Positions 1-7,888 of a stretch of 64,000 nucleotides of DNA are shown one piece after another. The notes beneath the pieces are model-generated. The model searched no databases. It was not told where the DNA came from and saw nothing but the letters and a program-made list of their open reading frames with translations. The stretch's first letter is position 1. Every line of letters begins with the position of its first letter. This DNA is from Paenibacillus_AR sp051594765 (GTDB taxonomy: Bacteria; Bacillota; Bacilli; Paenibacillales; NBRC-103111). Position numbers and translations under genes: made by a program. The DNA is taken from contig NZ_JBPPGJ010000004.1 in NCBI RefSeq assembly GCF_051594765.1, forward strand, positions 62,001-126,000, given 5' to 3'.

Positions 1-1010
1 TCGCGGAACTCGATATGCCCCTGCAGGCGTCCTGCCTCTACGGCATCCGGCTCATCCTGCACATCCGGCTCCGTGTCGAGGAGCTGGCACAGTCTTTTGA
101 ACCCGGCCATGCCCTTGGGGTAGCCCTCCATCAGCGCGTTGATCCGGTCGATGGGCTTCAGGAAAATGTTGACGTATAAGAGGAAGCCCACCAGCTCCCC
201 GTACGTAAGGTCGCCCTGGTAAGCGAACCAGGCTCCGCAGATGAGGACGATCAGGGAGATGAGCCGGGTCAGCATGTAGATGCCCGAGGAGCTGAACGAG
301 ATGACCAGGTATGAGCGCAGCTTCGCCAGCCGGAACAAGACGTTCATCTCCCGGAAGCGCTCCACCTCGTAGGCTTCGTTCGTGAAGGATTGAACGACCC
401 GGACGCCCGAGATGCTGTCCTCCACCCTTGCGTTCACGTCCGCTATCTTGCTGAACATCTGGTCGGCCGCCCGGTTCAGGAGACGGTTGCAGACCACGAT
501 TAAGACCACCAGGAGCGGAATGGCGATGAAGGTGATGAGGGCCAGCTCGATATTCACCGTCAGCATGATGCCGAAGGCCCCCGCGAAGGTCATGAGGGCG
601 ATGAACAGGTCCTCGGGACCGTGATGGGCCAGCTCCCCGATCTCGAATAGATCGTTGGTGAGCCGGGACATAATGTGCCCCGTCTTCGTGTTATCGAAGA
701 AGCGGAAGCCCAGCTTCTGGACATGCTCGTAGAGCCGCTGCCGCATATCCGTCTCGATGTTGATGCCCAGCTTGTGACCCCAATAGTTGACGATAAAATG
801 CAGGCCCATGCTGACCAGGTACAAGGCCAGAAGCCCCGCTCCTGCAGCGGCGATCGTGGGCCAATCCCCCTCCGGAAGCAGGGAGTCCACCACCCATTGT
901 ACGGCTAACGGAAAGCCCAGCTCCAAGAGCGCCGCCACTACCGCACAGGAAAAGTCCAGGAGGAAGAGACGCTTATGGGGTTTGTAGTATTCGAAGAAAC
1001 GGCGCAGCAT
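1..1010 (-). CDS. ABC transporter permease/ATP-binding protein (exporter half), 3' end cut by window edge
   Basis: The frame opens at the ATG at 1010 and runs off the left edge, giving about 336 residues. These cover the six-helix transmembrane domain of a type I (B-family) ABC exporter and the first residues of the nucleotide-binding domain (LQGHIEF, where the domain normally begins). Family signs include the coupling-helix region with FFDNTKTGHIMSRLTNDL and hydrophobic segments near residues 14-45, 55-75, 135-175 and 240-275. A GGGAGGG Shine-Dalgarno precedes the start. It should export a hydrophobic compound or lipid using ATP, but the Walker motifs lie outside the window and the substrate cannot be told. 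The neighbour on the right is transcribed the same way but has its own terminator, so it is not in the same operon. Confidence 0.9.
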   Translation of the reverse strand, partial: MLRRFFEYYKPHKRLFLLDFSCAVVAALLELGFPLAVQWVVDSLLPEGDWPTIAAAGAGLLALYLVSMGLHFIVNYWGHKLGINIETDMRQRLYEHVQKLGFRFFDNTKTGHIMSRLTNDLFEIGELAHHGPEDLFIALMTFAGAFGIMLTVNIELALITFIAIPLLVVLIVVCNRLLNRAADQMFSKIADVNARVEDSISGVRVVQSFTNEAYEVERFREMNVLFRLAKLRSYLVISFSSSGIYMLTRLISLIVLICGAWFAYQGDLTYGELVGFLLYVNIFLKPIDRINALMEGYPKGMAGFKRLCQLLDTEPDVQDEPDAVEAGRLQGHIEFR

Positions 1011-1095
1011 TCGGTTCAGTACCCTCCCATCCCAATCCTATTTCCCATCCTAAACGACCCCGGCGATGACGGTCAAGGGAGAATAAGGCTATATA

Positions 1096-1138
1096 CAAAA
1101 GCACCCGAAGAGGCGGCTTCAGCCGCTCATCGGGTGCT
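1096..1138 (-). terminator. Rho-independent terminator of the beta-helix enzyme gene
   Basis: A two-part stem (AGCACCCGA pairing with TCGGGTGCT, inner GCGGCT/AGCCGC) is followed on the minus strand by TTTTG. It lies just past the stop at 1149. Confidence 0.85.
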
Positions 1139-1148
1139 GCTTGTGCAT

Positions 1149-4100
1149 CTATTCACGTTGGCCCAGCTGGTCCATGTATGCCTTCAACAGGCGCGATGCA
1201 TCCTCCGACATGGTCAAGGGCGCGGCGTTCGGGGAAGGATGGTGCTCCGCCAATCGACCGGCCAGCTTCAGAATCTCCTGCAGCGCCTTCTGAACGTCTC
1301 CCCGTTCCAAGAACCGGGCGATCTGATCCAGCTGCTGCTTCAGGATCAGGGCCACCGCCTTGCCCATCTGTCCGGAGGCGGACAGCCGGTCGATCAAGGC
1401 CTTCACGGAATCCACCGTAACGGCTACCCGTAAGTTCACTGCGATGTTAGCCGTATTGCCCGCCTGATCCGTCGATTGGACAGTCAAGGTATGCACTCCC
1501 GGCAGCTGCCATAGGGCCAGCGGCTTGGACAGGTCCGCAGGCTTGCCGTCCAACAGCGTCAGAACCGACGCAACTCCGGAATCGGCGTCCTCCGTATAGA
1601 CGCTTAGCGTGACGGTCCCCTCCGCACCCCAGACCTTGCCGGCCGTGAGGGGCGTCCCGTCGGCCATGATGCGCACCGCCGGTGCCGTACGGTCGATGCC
1701 GAAGGCTGCGGACCGGGCCTGCTCCCGGTTGCCGGCCGGATCCTCGGAGCGGTATTGCAGCCGGTAGCGGCCGTCCTGCGTGAACGCCACAGGCTCGCCA
1801 TAGAGGCTCCAGGAAGCACCGTCATCCGTGCTGTAGAACGTCCCGACAGCAGCACCGCTATTGTCCGATGCCTCCAGCACCGCCGATACGTCCGACACGT
1901 ACCAGCCGCTCTTCTCCGTTCCTTCCAGACGGACTTGGGTCACCGGAGGCTCGTTGTCCCGGATTCCTGCGTACAAGGGGATCATGGTGCCGACGATGCG
2001 GACCGGAAGGTCCGTATCCTTCAGCGACCGGGTTTCCCCGTTGCGGGTTTCCGTCACCCACAGGGGGTAATGCCCCTGGCTTGCCGATGTGCCCTTCTCC
2101 TCCCCGACAATGATGGACATGGAGGATTCGTGATTGATGAACGCCGGCTGGTCCATAACCCCGTTCCCGGACGCCGGATACATCAGACCGCCCAGCACCT
2201 CGGAGAAGCCTCCATTGTAGGTCGCCAAGTTGGTCCCCTTCTTCTCCGTCTTCAAGCCCAGAATCCACAGCTTGCCCCCGTCATTGGTCACCTTGGTGGT
2301 GCCGCTCTCCGGATTCAGCTGACGGGCCCAAACGGATTGGTTGTTGAAAAACCAGCCCGTTCCGGCTACATTCTCGACGAAGACCTTGCCGCCCGGTACC
2401 GTAGAACGGTAGGTCTTGCCGTCGGTGAAGAAGATGTTGCGGAAGGCAACCGTTCCGGAAGATGCATTCTCCATCCACCAGTGGACGTTGGTGTTCTCCC
2501 GCTGCGCCGCGAAGCGCTCCAGCAGAACGGCAGGCTGGGTGCCTTCGAACCGGAAGACCGGCTTCTCAGCGAAGTCCGCTGCATTCGACACGTCGAACGT
2601 GCTCTCGAAGGCGGTGATCTGCTGCACATTGCCCCGGATATGAATCGTATCGCTGATGGTATAAGTGCTGCGGGTCGGGAAGTACACGATAGATGCTCCC
2701 GAGTCGATTGCTCTCTGGATGGACAGCGTATCGTCCGGATCGCCCGGACGCTTGAAGTCCTTTACATTGGCGCCGTGCTCCATAATGGCTTTCGGAGAGG
2801 AATACCCCAGCTTCGGGGCGTCCTCTATCGGCAGATTCAAGCTTTGCAGAGCAGTAGGGAACAACGAATAGACGCCGCCAGCCACATATTCCTTCACGGT
2901 CAAGCCGGGCACCTCTGCCCCCTTATCCCGGATAACGGAGGAATAGCCTTCCGCCCGGACGTTGCGGACGAACAGCTGGCCCGCGTCGTTCACCAAGGCG
3001 GCCGTATCGGAGCCCCCCCCTGAGAGAACGGCATCGACCAGGGTGATCATGCCGTCGTTGGAATCATGCTGGTGTAGCACCGGCACGGCATTATGGCTCG
3101 TCAGCCCGCGGATGCTCATAATGTAAGCGCTGTTATCAATTCCGGCAAGCTTCTGATTGCGCAGCGTAATATTCTCGAACACCATGCTGTAGGTGGTGTT
3201 CCGGCCCTTGATGCCGACGTCGAAGCCGTCGATGCTCACGTTCTTGATGAGTCCGGGGCCCTCCCACGGCTTGGAGAGGTCAATCCCCGCCACGCCGGTG
3301 CCGGACGGATCGCCGGAACGGATCGTGACGTTACGGATGCCGCCTTCGTTGTGGTTGGTCCACTCGATGCCGACGGCACCCGGATTCCCGGCTCCGGTAT
3401 CCACTGTCACATCGATCAGAGCATTCATGAAGGCCTGGTAATTGATCTCGTCATTGCTCGCGCTGCCGGCCACCCCTCCGGGTCCGGAATAGGGGGAGAT
3501 CACGGCTTTGGGAGCCGCCGGATCCATGAAGGAGGGAGTCTGGTCCTTCAGCTTGATGACGGTGCCTTCCCGGCTTTCACCCTGCACCACCATCCGCTTG
3601 GCTTCCTTCACGTAGCTGCTCCAGGTCAACGTATTGCTGACGAGATAAGTGCCGTTCGGAAGATACACCAGCGCATTCTTGCCCGTATTCTCGGACAAGG
3701 CCTTCTGCAAGGCGGCCGTATCGTCCGTCAGGCCGTCCCCCTTGGCGTAGTAAGGAGCTTTGGTGACGTCCACATACGGGAGGGTGGCGTACTTCACGTC
3801 GGAGGACAGGGCAGATTCGTTCCCCGCCTTGTCCACGGCCGTGACCTGAAGGGTGTACGGCTGGCCGTAGGCCAGATTTTTGGCTGTGTAGGAAGTGGTC
3901 TTCTGATAGAAGAGATTCTGCTTCACCCCGTTCAGATAGACGTAATACCCGGCCAGATCGGCCTCCGTATTGCCGGACCAGGTCACATCCGCTAGGCCGT
4001 TCCCCGTCCGGACCGTAACGTCCGAGGGGGTCTGCGGCGGCGTCTTGTCATCCGACGGATCGAACAAGGGGGTCTTATAGAACAGGAAATGATCGAAGTT

Positions 4101-5063
4101 GCCCACGTTGCCGCCTGATTCCGTGTCCATCACGAGCCGCAGCTTATGGCTTCCTGCCGTAAGCGGGAAGGTCTTCTCCGGCGTATACGTCCACTTGGTC
4201 CAGTCCCCGGTGTTCGTGGAGATCTTACCGGTCACATTCACTCCGTCGATCTCGACATGAGCCGCTCCGCTGACCTTGGAGGCATAGCGGACCTGAAGGG
4301 CATAGGTGCCCGCCGTCTCCGCATTCAGAGTATATTCGGTCCACTCGCCGGCCTTGGTCCAGCCCAGATGGTAGCCCCAGGCCCCCGTGCCGATGTCCAC
4401 CCCTTCCTGAGTCCGGAACGTATTGCCGCCCTCGTTGTTGGTCGAGTTGTCATGGTATGCGACGCCCTCCCCGCCCAGATCATAATGCTCCGCCTCGATC
4501 ACGGCAGGCGAAGTGAAGGGTGCCCCCAGATACGGCTTCCGCTCTCCTCCGCCCAAGCCCGAAGGCGTATAGGACGCATCTGTGGTCAGCAGGAATTTGT
4601 CCAGCTTGGCGCCGTCCTCCCGCTTCTTGATCCGGAGCGTATGGGTTCCCGCCGTCAGTGTGAACGCGGTGCCCGGATGCTTCCGCCACTGCCAGGAGCT
4701 TCCGGCGGACCCCCAATAATAGGCATCCTCCCCGCCGTCGAAGGACAGGAAGAAGGAGTCGTCATTGGAGTTGGGGAACAGCGTCCTTCCCCAGAACATA
4801 TAGTCTCCGTCCGCAGGCACCTCCACGGCATAATCCGCGTAGCCCCCTTCAGCGGAGCCATTGACCGCCCAGATGTACGTCCCGCCGGACGCATTGGCGT
4901 CCGTATCCGCTTGAATCGGTGCCTTCAACTGCACGGCGCTTTCAGCTTCGATCCAGATGTTGATTCCGGCAGCATGCGCCGACGGGGTAGGGGCCATGAC
5001 CGAGAGTATCCCTGCCACCGCAGCATAGATGCCAAGCCGCTTTGTTAATGAGTTCCATTGCAT
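1149..5063 (-). CDS. Secreted multidomain beta-helix carbohydrate-active enzyme (pectate lyase 3 / GH55-like) with CBMs, FN3 and FIMAH domain
   Basis: This 1304-residue exported protein has a signal peptide (residues 1-31, cleavage after AHA). It then has a CBM35/6-like domain (about 35-165), a second CBM6/35-like domain starting PAVIEAEHYD (about 185-340) and a fibronectin type III domain (about 345-430). Next come a pectate-lyase-3 type beta-helix beginning with a YAKGDGLTDDTAALQKAL motif (about 440-720) and a second beta-helix stretch with the same signature (PGDPDDTLSIQRAI, about 765-1030). OmpL47/Ig-like repeats (about 1060-1220) and a C-terminal helical FIMAH-type domain finish it. The fold is that of extracellular glucanases and pectin-acting enzymes; the exact substrate is not readable. 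AGGAGG lies 8 bases before the ATG. A cre-like site and two palindromes upstream suggest catabolite control plus a specific regulator. Confidence 0.88.
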   Translation of the reverse strand: MQWNSLTKRLGIYAAVAGILSVMAPTPSAHAAGINIWIEAESAVQLKAPIQADTDANASGGTYIWAVNGSAEGGYADYAVEVPADGDYMFWGRTLFPNSNDDSFFLSFDGGEDAYYWGSAGSSWQWRKHPGTAFTLTAGTHTLRIKKREDGAKLDKFLLTTDASYTPSGLGGGERKPYLGAPFTSPAVIEAEHYDLGGEGVAYHDNSTNNEGGNTFRTQEGVDIGTGAWGYHLGWTKAGEWTEYTLNAETAGTYALQVRYASKVSGAAHVEIDGVNVTGKISTNTGDWTKWTYTPEKTFPLTAGSHKLRLVMDTESGGNVGNFDHFLFYKTPLFDPSDDKTPPQTPSDVTVRTGNGLADVTWSGNTEADLAGYYVYLNGVKQNLFYQKTTSYTAKNLAYGQPYTLQVTAVDKAGNESALSSDVKYATLPYVDVTKAPYYAKGDGLTDDTAALQKALSENTGKNALVYLPNGTYLVSNTLTWSSYVKEAKRMVVQGESREGTVIKLKDQTPSFMDPAAPKAVISPYSGPGGVAGSASNDEINYQAFMNALIDVTVDTGAGNPGAVGIEWTNHNEGGIRNVTIRSGDPSGTGVAGIDLSKPWEGPGLIKNVSIDGFDVGIKGRNTTYSMVFENITLRNQKLAGIDNSAYIMSIRGLTSHNAVPVLHQHDSNDGMITLVDAVLSGGGSDTAALVNDAGQLFVRNVRAEGYSSVIRDKGAEVPGLTVKEYVAGGVYSLFPTALQSLNLPIEDAPKLGYSSPKAIMEHGANVKDFKRPGDPDDTLSIQRAIDSGASIVYFPTRSTYTISDTIHIRGNVQQITAFESTFDVSNAADFAEKPVFRFEGTQPAVLLERFAAQRENTNVHWWMENASSGTVAFRNIFFTDGKTYRSTVPGGKVFVENVAGTGWFFNNQSVWARQLNPESGTTKVTNDGGKLWILGLKTEKKGTNLATYNGGFSEVLGGLMYPASGNGVMDQPAFINHESSMSIIVGEEKGTSASQGHYPLWVTETRNGETRSLKDTDLPVRIVGTMIPLYAGIRDNEPPVTQVRLEGTEKSGWYVSDVSAVLEASDNSGAAVGTFYSTDDGASWSLYGEPVAFTQDGRYRLQYRSEDPAGNREQARSAAFGIDRTAPAVRIMADGTPLTAGKVWGAEGTVTLSVYTEDADSGVASVLTLLDGKPADLSKPLALWQLPGVHTLTVQSTDQAGNTANIAVNLRVAVTVDSVKALIDRLSASGQMGKAVALILKQQLDQIARFLERGDVQKALQEILKLAGRLAEHHPSPNAAPLTMSEDASRLLKAYMDQLGQRE

Positions 5064-5167
5064 ATCCTTATCTCCTCCTTTGTTGTTACAGCCTGCTCGG
5101 CTGTCCGCCTAGCCAAGGGTGCATCGCGTTGAGTCCTCCACCTCCGTTCTTTATGTAGATAATCATT

Positions 5168-5182
5168 TGGCAAGCGCTTACA
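5168..5182 (-). promoter_or_regulatory. cre-like catabolite control site
   Basis: On the minus strand this reads TGTAAGCGCTTGCCA, matching 13 of 14 positions of the CcpA consensus TGWAAGCGNTWNCA. It lies about 105 bp upstream of the beta-helix enzyme start. Inference: CcpA-dependent control of that gene. Confidence 0.65.
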
Positions 5183-5191
5183 AAAAAAATG

Positions 5192-5205
5192 CTTTCACGT
5201 GAAAG
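5192..5205. promoter_or_regulatory. Palindromic operator, copy 1
   Basis: CTTTCACGTGAAAG is a perfect 14-bp palindrome upstream of the beta-helix enzyme. A near-identical palindrome is centred 42 bp further upstream of that gene (5233-5248), about four helical turns away. This suggests a dimeric regulator binding twice on one DNA face. The regulator is not identified. Confidence 0.6.
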
Positions 5206-5232
5206 TTACCCCGGCACTTTTCATATTAATCA

Positions 5233-5248
5233 ACTTTCACGGGAAAGT
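5233..5248. promoter_or_regulatory. Palindromic operator, copy 2
   Basis: ACTTTCACGGGAAAGT has 6-bp perfect arms (ACTTTC/GAAAGT) and matches the core of the palindrome at 5192-5205 except in the centre. It is probably bound by the same unknown regulator. Confidence 0.55.
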
Positions 5249-5274
5249 AAAGTGGATATAGAAAAATTCCACAC

Positions 5275-5315
5275 TAAAAAAAGACCTGTCGTGCGTCCTT
5301 CGACGCTGCAGGTCT
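5275..5315 (-). terminator. Terminator of the DinB-family gene
   Basis: The stem AGACCTG/CAGGTCT encloses a second stem GCGTC/GACGC and is followed on the minus strand by a run of seven T. It sits directly after the stop at 5331. Confidence 0.85.
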
Positions 5316-5330
5316 TCCTCCTGAACCGCT

Positions 5331-5864
5331 CTATCCTTTTCCCTCCGAATAGCGCTCCTCCAGCACATGAAGATGATGCCTTTCATGTCCGATGATGATG
5401 CAGGCCAGAGCCAGCGGGGTAACCTCATGCCCGTTCACGACACCACGTCTCGACCAAGCCGGTTCGTCCAAGGTTCCGAGCAGCTGAATCGTAGAGCGTC
5501 TCACCAGTCCCAGCCCTTCCTGAAGGAAGCTCCAAGGCAGTTGGTCGAAGGACCCATTCTCCATGAACAGATTCTCATCGAAGCCCGGCAATGGGGTACG
5601 GTCGCCTCTGGCTGCACGGAGTAACCGATAGGCCATCACACGCTCCGTATCCGCGAGATGTCCCGCCAGCTCCTTCACGCTCCATTTGCCGGGTGCGTAC
5701 CGGTATAGGCTGGCCGTTTCAGACCATTCCGCCAGCTTGGCTGTGACCGTCATCTGCTGCTGCTCCAGAATGTCGATCAGATCCCCTTCGGGAACGAGCC
5801 GGACGTACTTTTCAAAAAAGTCTCCATAATCGCCGGGTACCGGTCGTAAGCTTGTCATCTTCAT
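5331..5864 (-). CDS. DinB superfamily protein
   Basis: This 177-residue protein belongs to the DinB/YfiT-like four-helix-bundle superfamily of putative metal-dependent transferases. Visible marks are the opening LRPVPGDYGDFFEKYVRLVPEGDLI, the GKWSVKELAGHLADTERVMAYRLL helix with the first metal-type His, and the closing IIGHERHHLHVLEERY helix with the His cluster. Length is normal for the family. Two close ATGs follow an AGAGGAG signal; the second (5858, MTSLRP) is an equally good start. The biochemical substrate is unknown; some relatives use bacillithiol or similar thiols. It is a single gene with its own terminator. Confidence 0.88.
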   Translation of the reverse strand: MKMTSLRPVPGDYGDFFEKYVRLVPEGDLIDILEQQQMTVTAKLAEWSETASLYRYAPGKWSVKELAGHLADTERVMAYRLLRAARGDRTPLPGFDENLFMENGSFDQLPWSFLQEGLGLVRRSTIQLLGTLDEPAWSRRGVVNGHEVTPLALACIIIGHERHHLHVLEERYSEGKG

Positions 5865-6033
5865 GCTCCTCTCTCCCTTATATGAACAGCGCCGTCCTTA
5901 GGCGGCTTCCTCCATCTTATCTCAAGCCAATCTGCGTTACCAACTTTTTCATCTCGTATCGACAAAAAAACACCTCTATCCCTATAACTTATATTATAAT
6001 AGAACCTAACATGCCTAGATCGAGGAGGATTTC

Positions 6034-7491
6034 ATGCACCGACGCTCCATTGCTTTCCTTGCCGGCCCGGCCTGCGCCATTCTGCTGCCTTTGCTGGTGT
6101 ACTTCGGCATCAAAATAAACCCCAGCTGGGACCCGCTTCTGGACCATCCCGAAGGGCATTTCTATATCGTAAGCTTCATCTCCGTGCTGGCGGCCTGCAT
6201 CGCTCTGACCATCGGCTTATCCGCCAGGCGGCTCCGGAATATTAAGCTGGTCTTCCTGTCCCTGTCGTTCCTATCGATGGGCGGCATCTTCGCCGTACAC
6301 GGCCTGTCGACTCCGGGCTTCATCATGCAGCCCTCGCATATGCCGGCCGTCTCCGCCCAGGTCAGCGTCCTGATCGCTGCAGTCTGGCTGTGGATGTCCT
6401 CCCTTCCGACGGACAATCCCCTGCTCCGGCATTTGAGCAGCCGGATCAACGTGCTGGTACCCGTCTGGTTCTGGGTCCTGGTCCTCATGGGAGCCGCCAG
6501 TATGGCCTTTCCCCACATGGCCGACAGCCTCCCCTTGAACCAGAATCCGCTGAAGTGGATCGCCACCGGCATGACCATCCTGTTCTGCGGTCTGGTCATC
6601 TTCCGGTACCTTCAAGGCTTCCGGTATGCGCGGCTGCCGCTTCAGATGAGCATCGTATACAGCGCCTGCTGGCTGTCCGTCGCCCAGATTATCATGGCCA
6701 CCGGAAGCATCTGGAGGCTGAGCTGGTGGCTGTACCACTACGTCCTGCTTGCCGCCATGATCGTGATGATCGGCGGCTTCCTTCGTCACTCAGCCGCCGG
6801 GGTCCGTCCGGCCCAGATCTTCAAGGCGCTCTTCACCCGGGATCCGAAGGAACGGATCGAAGCCTGCATCTCCCCCAGCGTCAAATCTCTGGTCGTGGCG
6901 ACGGAGAGCCGCGATACCTACACGGCCGGACACAACTTCCGGGTCGCCATGTACGCCCTCCGGCTGGGAGAAGAGATGAATCTAAGCCCTGAGCAGCTTC
7001 GGGCCTTGGCTCAAGGCACCGTCGTCCACGATGTGGGCAAGATTCAGATTCCGGACGCCATTCTGAACAAGCCCGGCCGGCTCACCTCCGAGGAGCGGGC
7101 GATTATCGAGACCCACCCCGTCGTCGGCTACGAAATGTGCAAGCGCGTCGGCTTCATGAAGGAGGAGCTGGATGTAATCCGCCATCATCATGAACGTTGG
7201 GACGGCGCCGGCTACCCGGACCGGATCGCGGGCTCCGCCATTCCCCTGCTGGCGCGGATCACGGCGGTGGCGGATGTCTACGATGCGCTTACCTCCACCC
7301 GCTCCTACCGGGTCGCTTGGACCCACGAAGCGGCTATGGAGCACCTGGAAGCCGGAGCGGGCACCCAGTTCGATCCCGTATGCGTGGAAGCCTGGGCTGC
7401 GTTGTGCAGGCGGGAGCCGGAAGCCTATCTGGAGCCCTCCCGGATGCAGACGGAGACGGTGAAGCCGGCGAAGCTGGCCAGCGGCGGATGA
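6034..7491 (+). CDS. Membrane HD-GYP domain protein, probable cyclic-di-GMP phosphodiesterase
   Basis: This 485-residue protein has an N-terminal sensor-like membrane domain of about seven helices (residues 1-255, containing the HGLSTPGF stretch seen in MASE-like domains). A C-terminal HD-GYP domain follows (about 285-450). The catalytic elements are complete: HDVGK, the THPVVGYE segment, HHHERWDGAGYP with the GYP signature, and ADVYDALTS. The expected reaction is hydrolysis of cyclic-di-GMP at the inner membrane. The start follows GAGGAGG. It is monocistronic with a strong terminator at 7521. A cyclic-di-GMP riboswitch (9288-9367), a PilZ protein (12.2 kb) and an EAL protein (19.8 kb) are nearby. 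Confidence 0.93.
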   Translation: MHRRSIAFLAGPACAILLPLLVYFGIKINPSWDPLLDHPEGHFYIVSFISVLAACIALTIGLSARRLRNIKLVFLSLSFLSMGGIFAVHGLSTPGFIMQPSHMPAVSAQVSVLIAAVWLWMSSLPTDNPLLRHLSSRINVLVPVWFWVLVLMGAASMAFPHMADSLPLNQNPLKWIATGMTILFCGLVIFRYLQGFRYARLPLQMSIVYSACWLSVAQIIMATGSIWRLSWWLYHYVLLAAMIVMIGGFLRHSAAGVRPAQIFKALFTRDPKERIEACISPSVKSLVVATESRDTYTAGHNFRVAMYALRLGEEMNLSPEQLRALAQGTVVHDVGKIQIPDAILNKPGRLTSEERAIIETHPVVGYEMCKRVGFMKEELDVIRHHHERWDGAGYPDRIAGSAIPLLARITAVADVYDALTSTRSYRVAWTHEAAMEHLEAGAGTQFDPVCVEAWAALCRREPEAYLEPSRMQTETVKPAKLASGG

Positions 7492-7520
7492 ACTGAATCC
7501 AGGTATACAGCACGAATGCC

Positions 7521-7558
7521 AAGAAGCCCTTCCGGCATAGCCGGAAGGGCTTCTTCTA
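7521..7558 (+). terminator. Terminator of the HD-GYP gene
   Basis: A perfect 16-bp stem (7521-7536 with 7540-7555) with a 3-base loop ends in TTCTTCTATT. Confidence 0.88.
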
Positions 7559-7688
7559 TTGGTCCTGCGTCCCTTTTCAGTGAATATTCAGAGACTCTTC
7601 AGCGGATTTTGAGTTTCCCCTCATTCGTCATTAACATTTGTCCGGTAAGATGGGTTACATCGAGATCCGATAAAGGAGAGATCCATCC

Positions 7689-7862
7689 ATGATGAACATA
7701 TTGGAGAAACCCGTATCCGCCCCCGCCGAAATGAAGCGCAACCGCAGGCTCACCGATCCCTTGCGGGAGAATTGGAACAGGCTCTACCGCCTCCGCCATG
7801 AGCTGGACCTTCTGCTCGACGAGCTCCGCACAGAGGTCGTCCGCCTGAACAACCGCCCATAG
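7689..7862 (+). CDS. Small basic protein, unknown (57 aa)
   Basis: An ATG at 7689 follows AAAGGAGAG at good spacing and opens a 57-residue frame ending in TAG. The product begins MMNILEKPVSAP and ends in an amphipathic, coiled-coil-like helix (NRLYRLRHELDLLLDELRTEVVRLNNR) rich in Leu, Arg and Glu. No family is recognised. The heptad-like Leu spacing suggests a dimerising helix. It converges on the GH18 gene with only 26 bp between the stops, and I see no terminator in the gap, so the two transcripts probably overlap at their 3' ends. Confidence 0.65.
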   Translation: MMNILEKPVSAPAEMKRNRRLTDPLRENWNRLYRLRHELDLLLDELRTEVVRLNNRP

Positions 7863-7888
7863 GACCAGGAGGGCCATCAACCGGTTGG

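Noticed and set aside
1755..3023. 422-residue plus-strand open frame
   Set aside because: Antisense shadow of the secreted beta-helix enzyme; composition is Arg/Gly/Pro-rich without domains, and no ribosome binding site is present.
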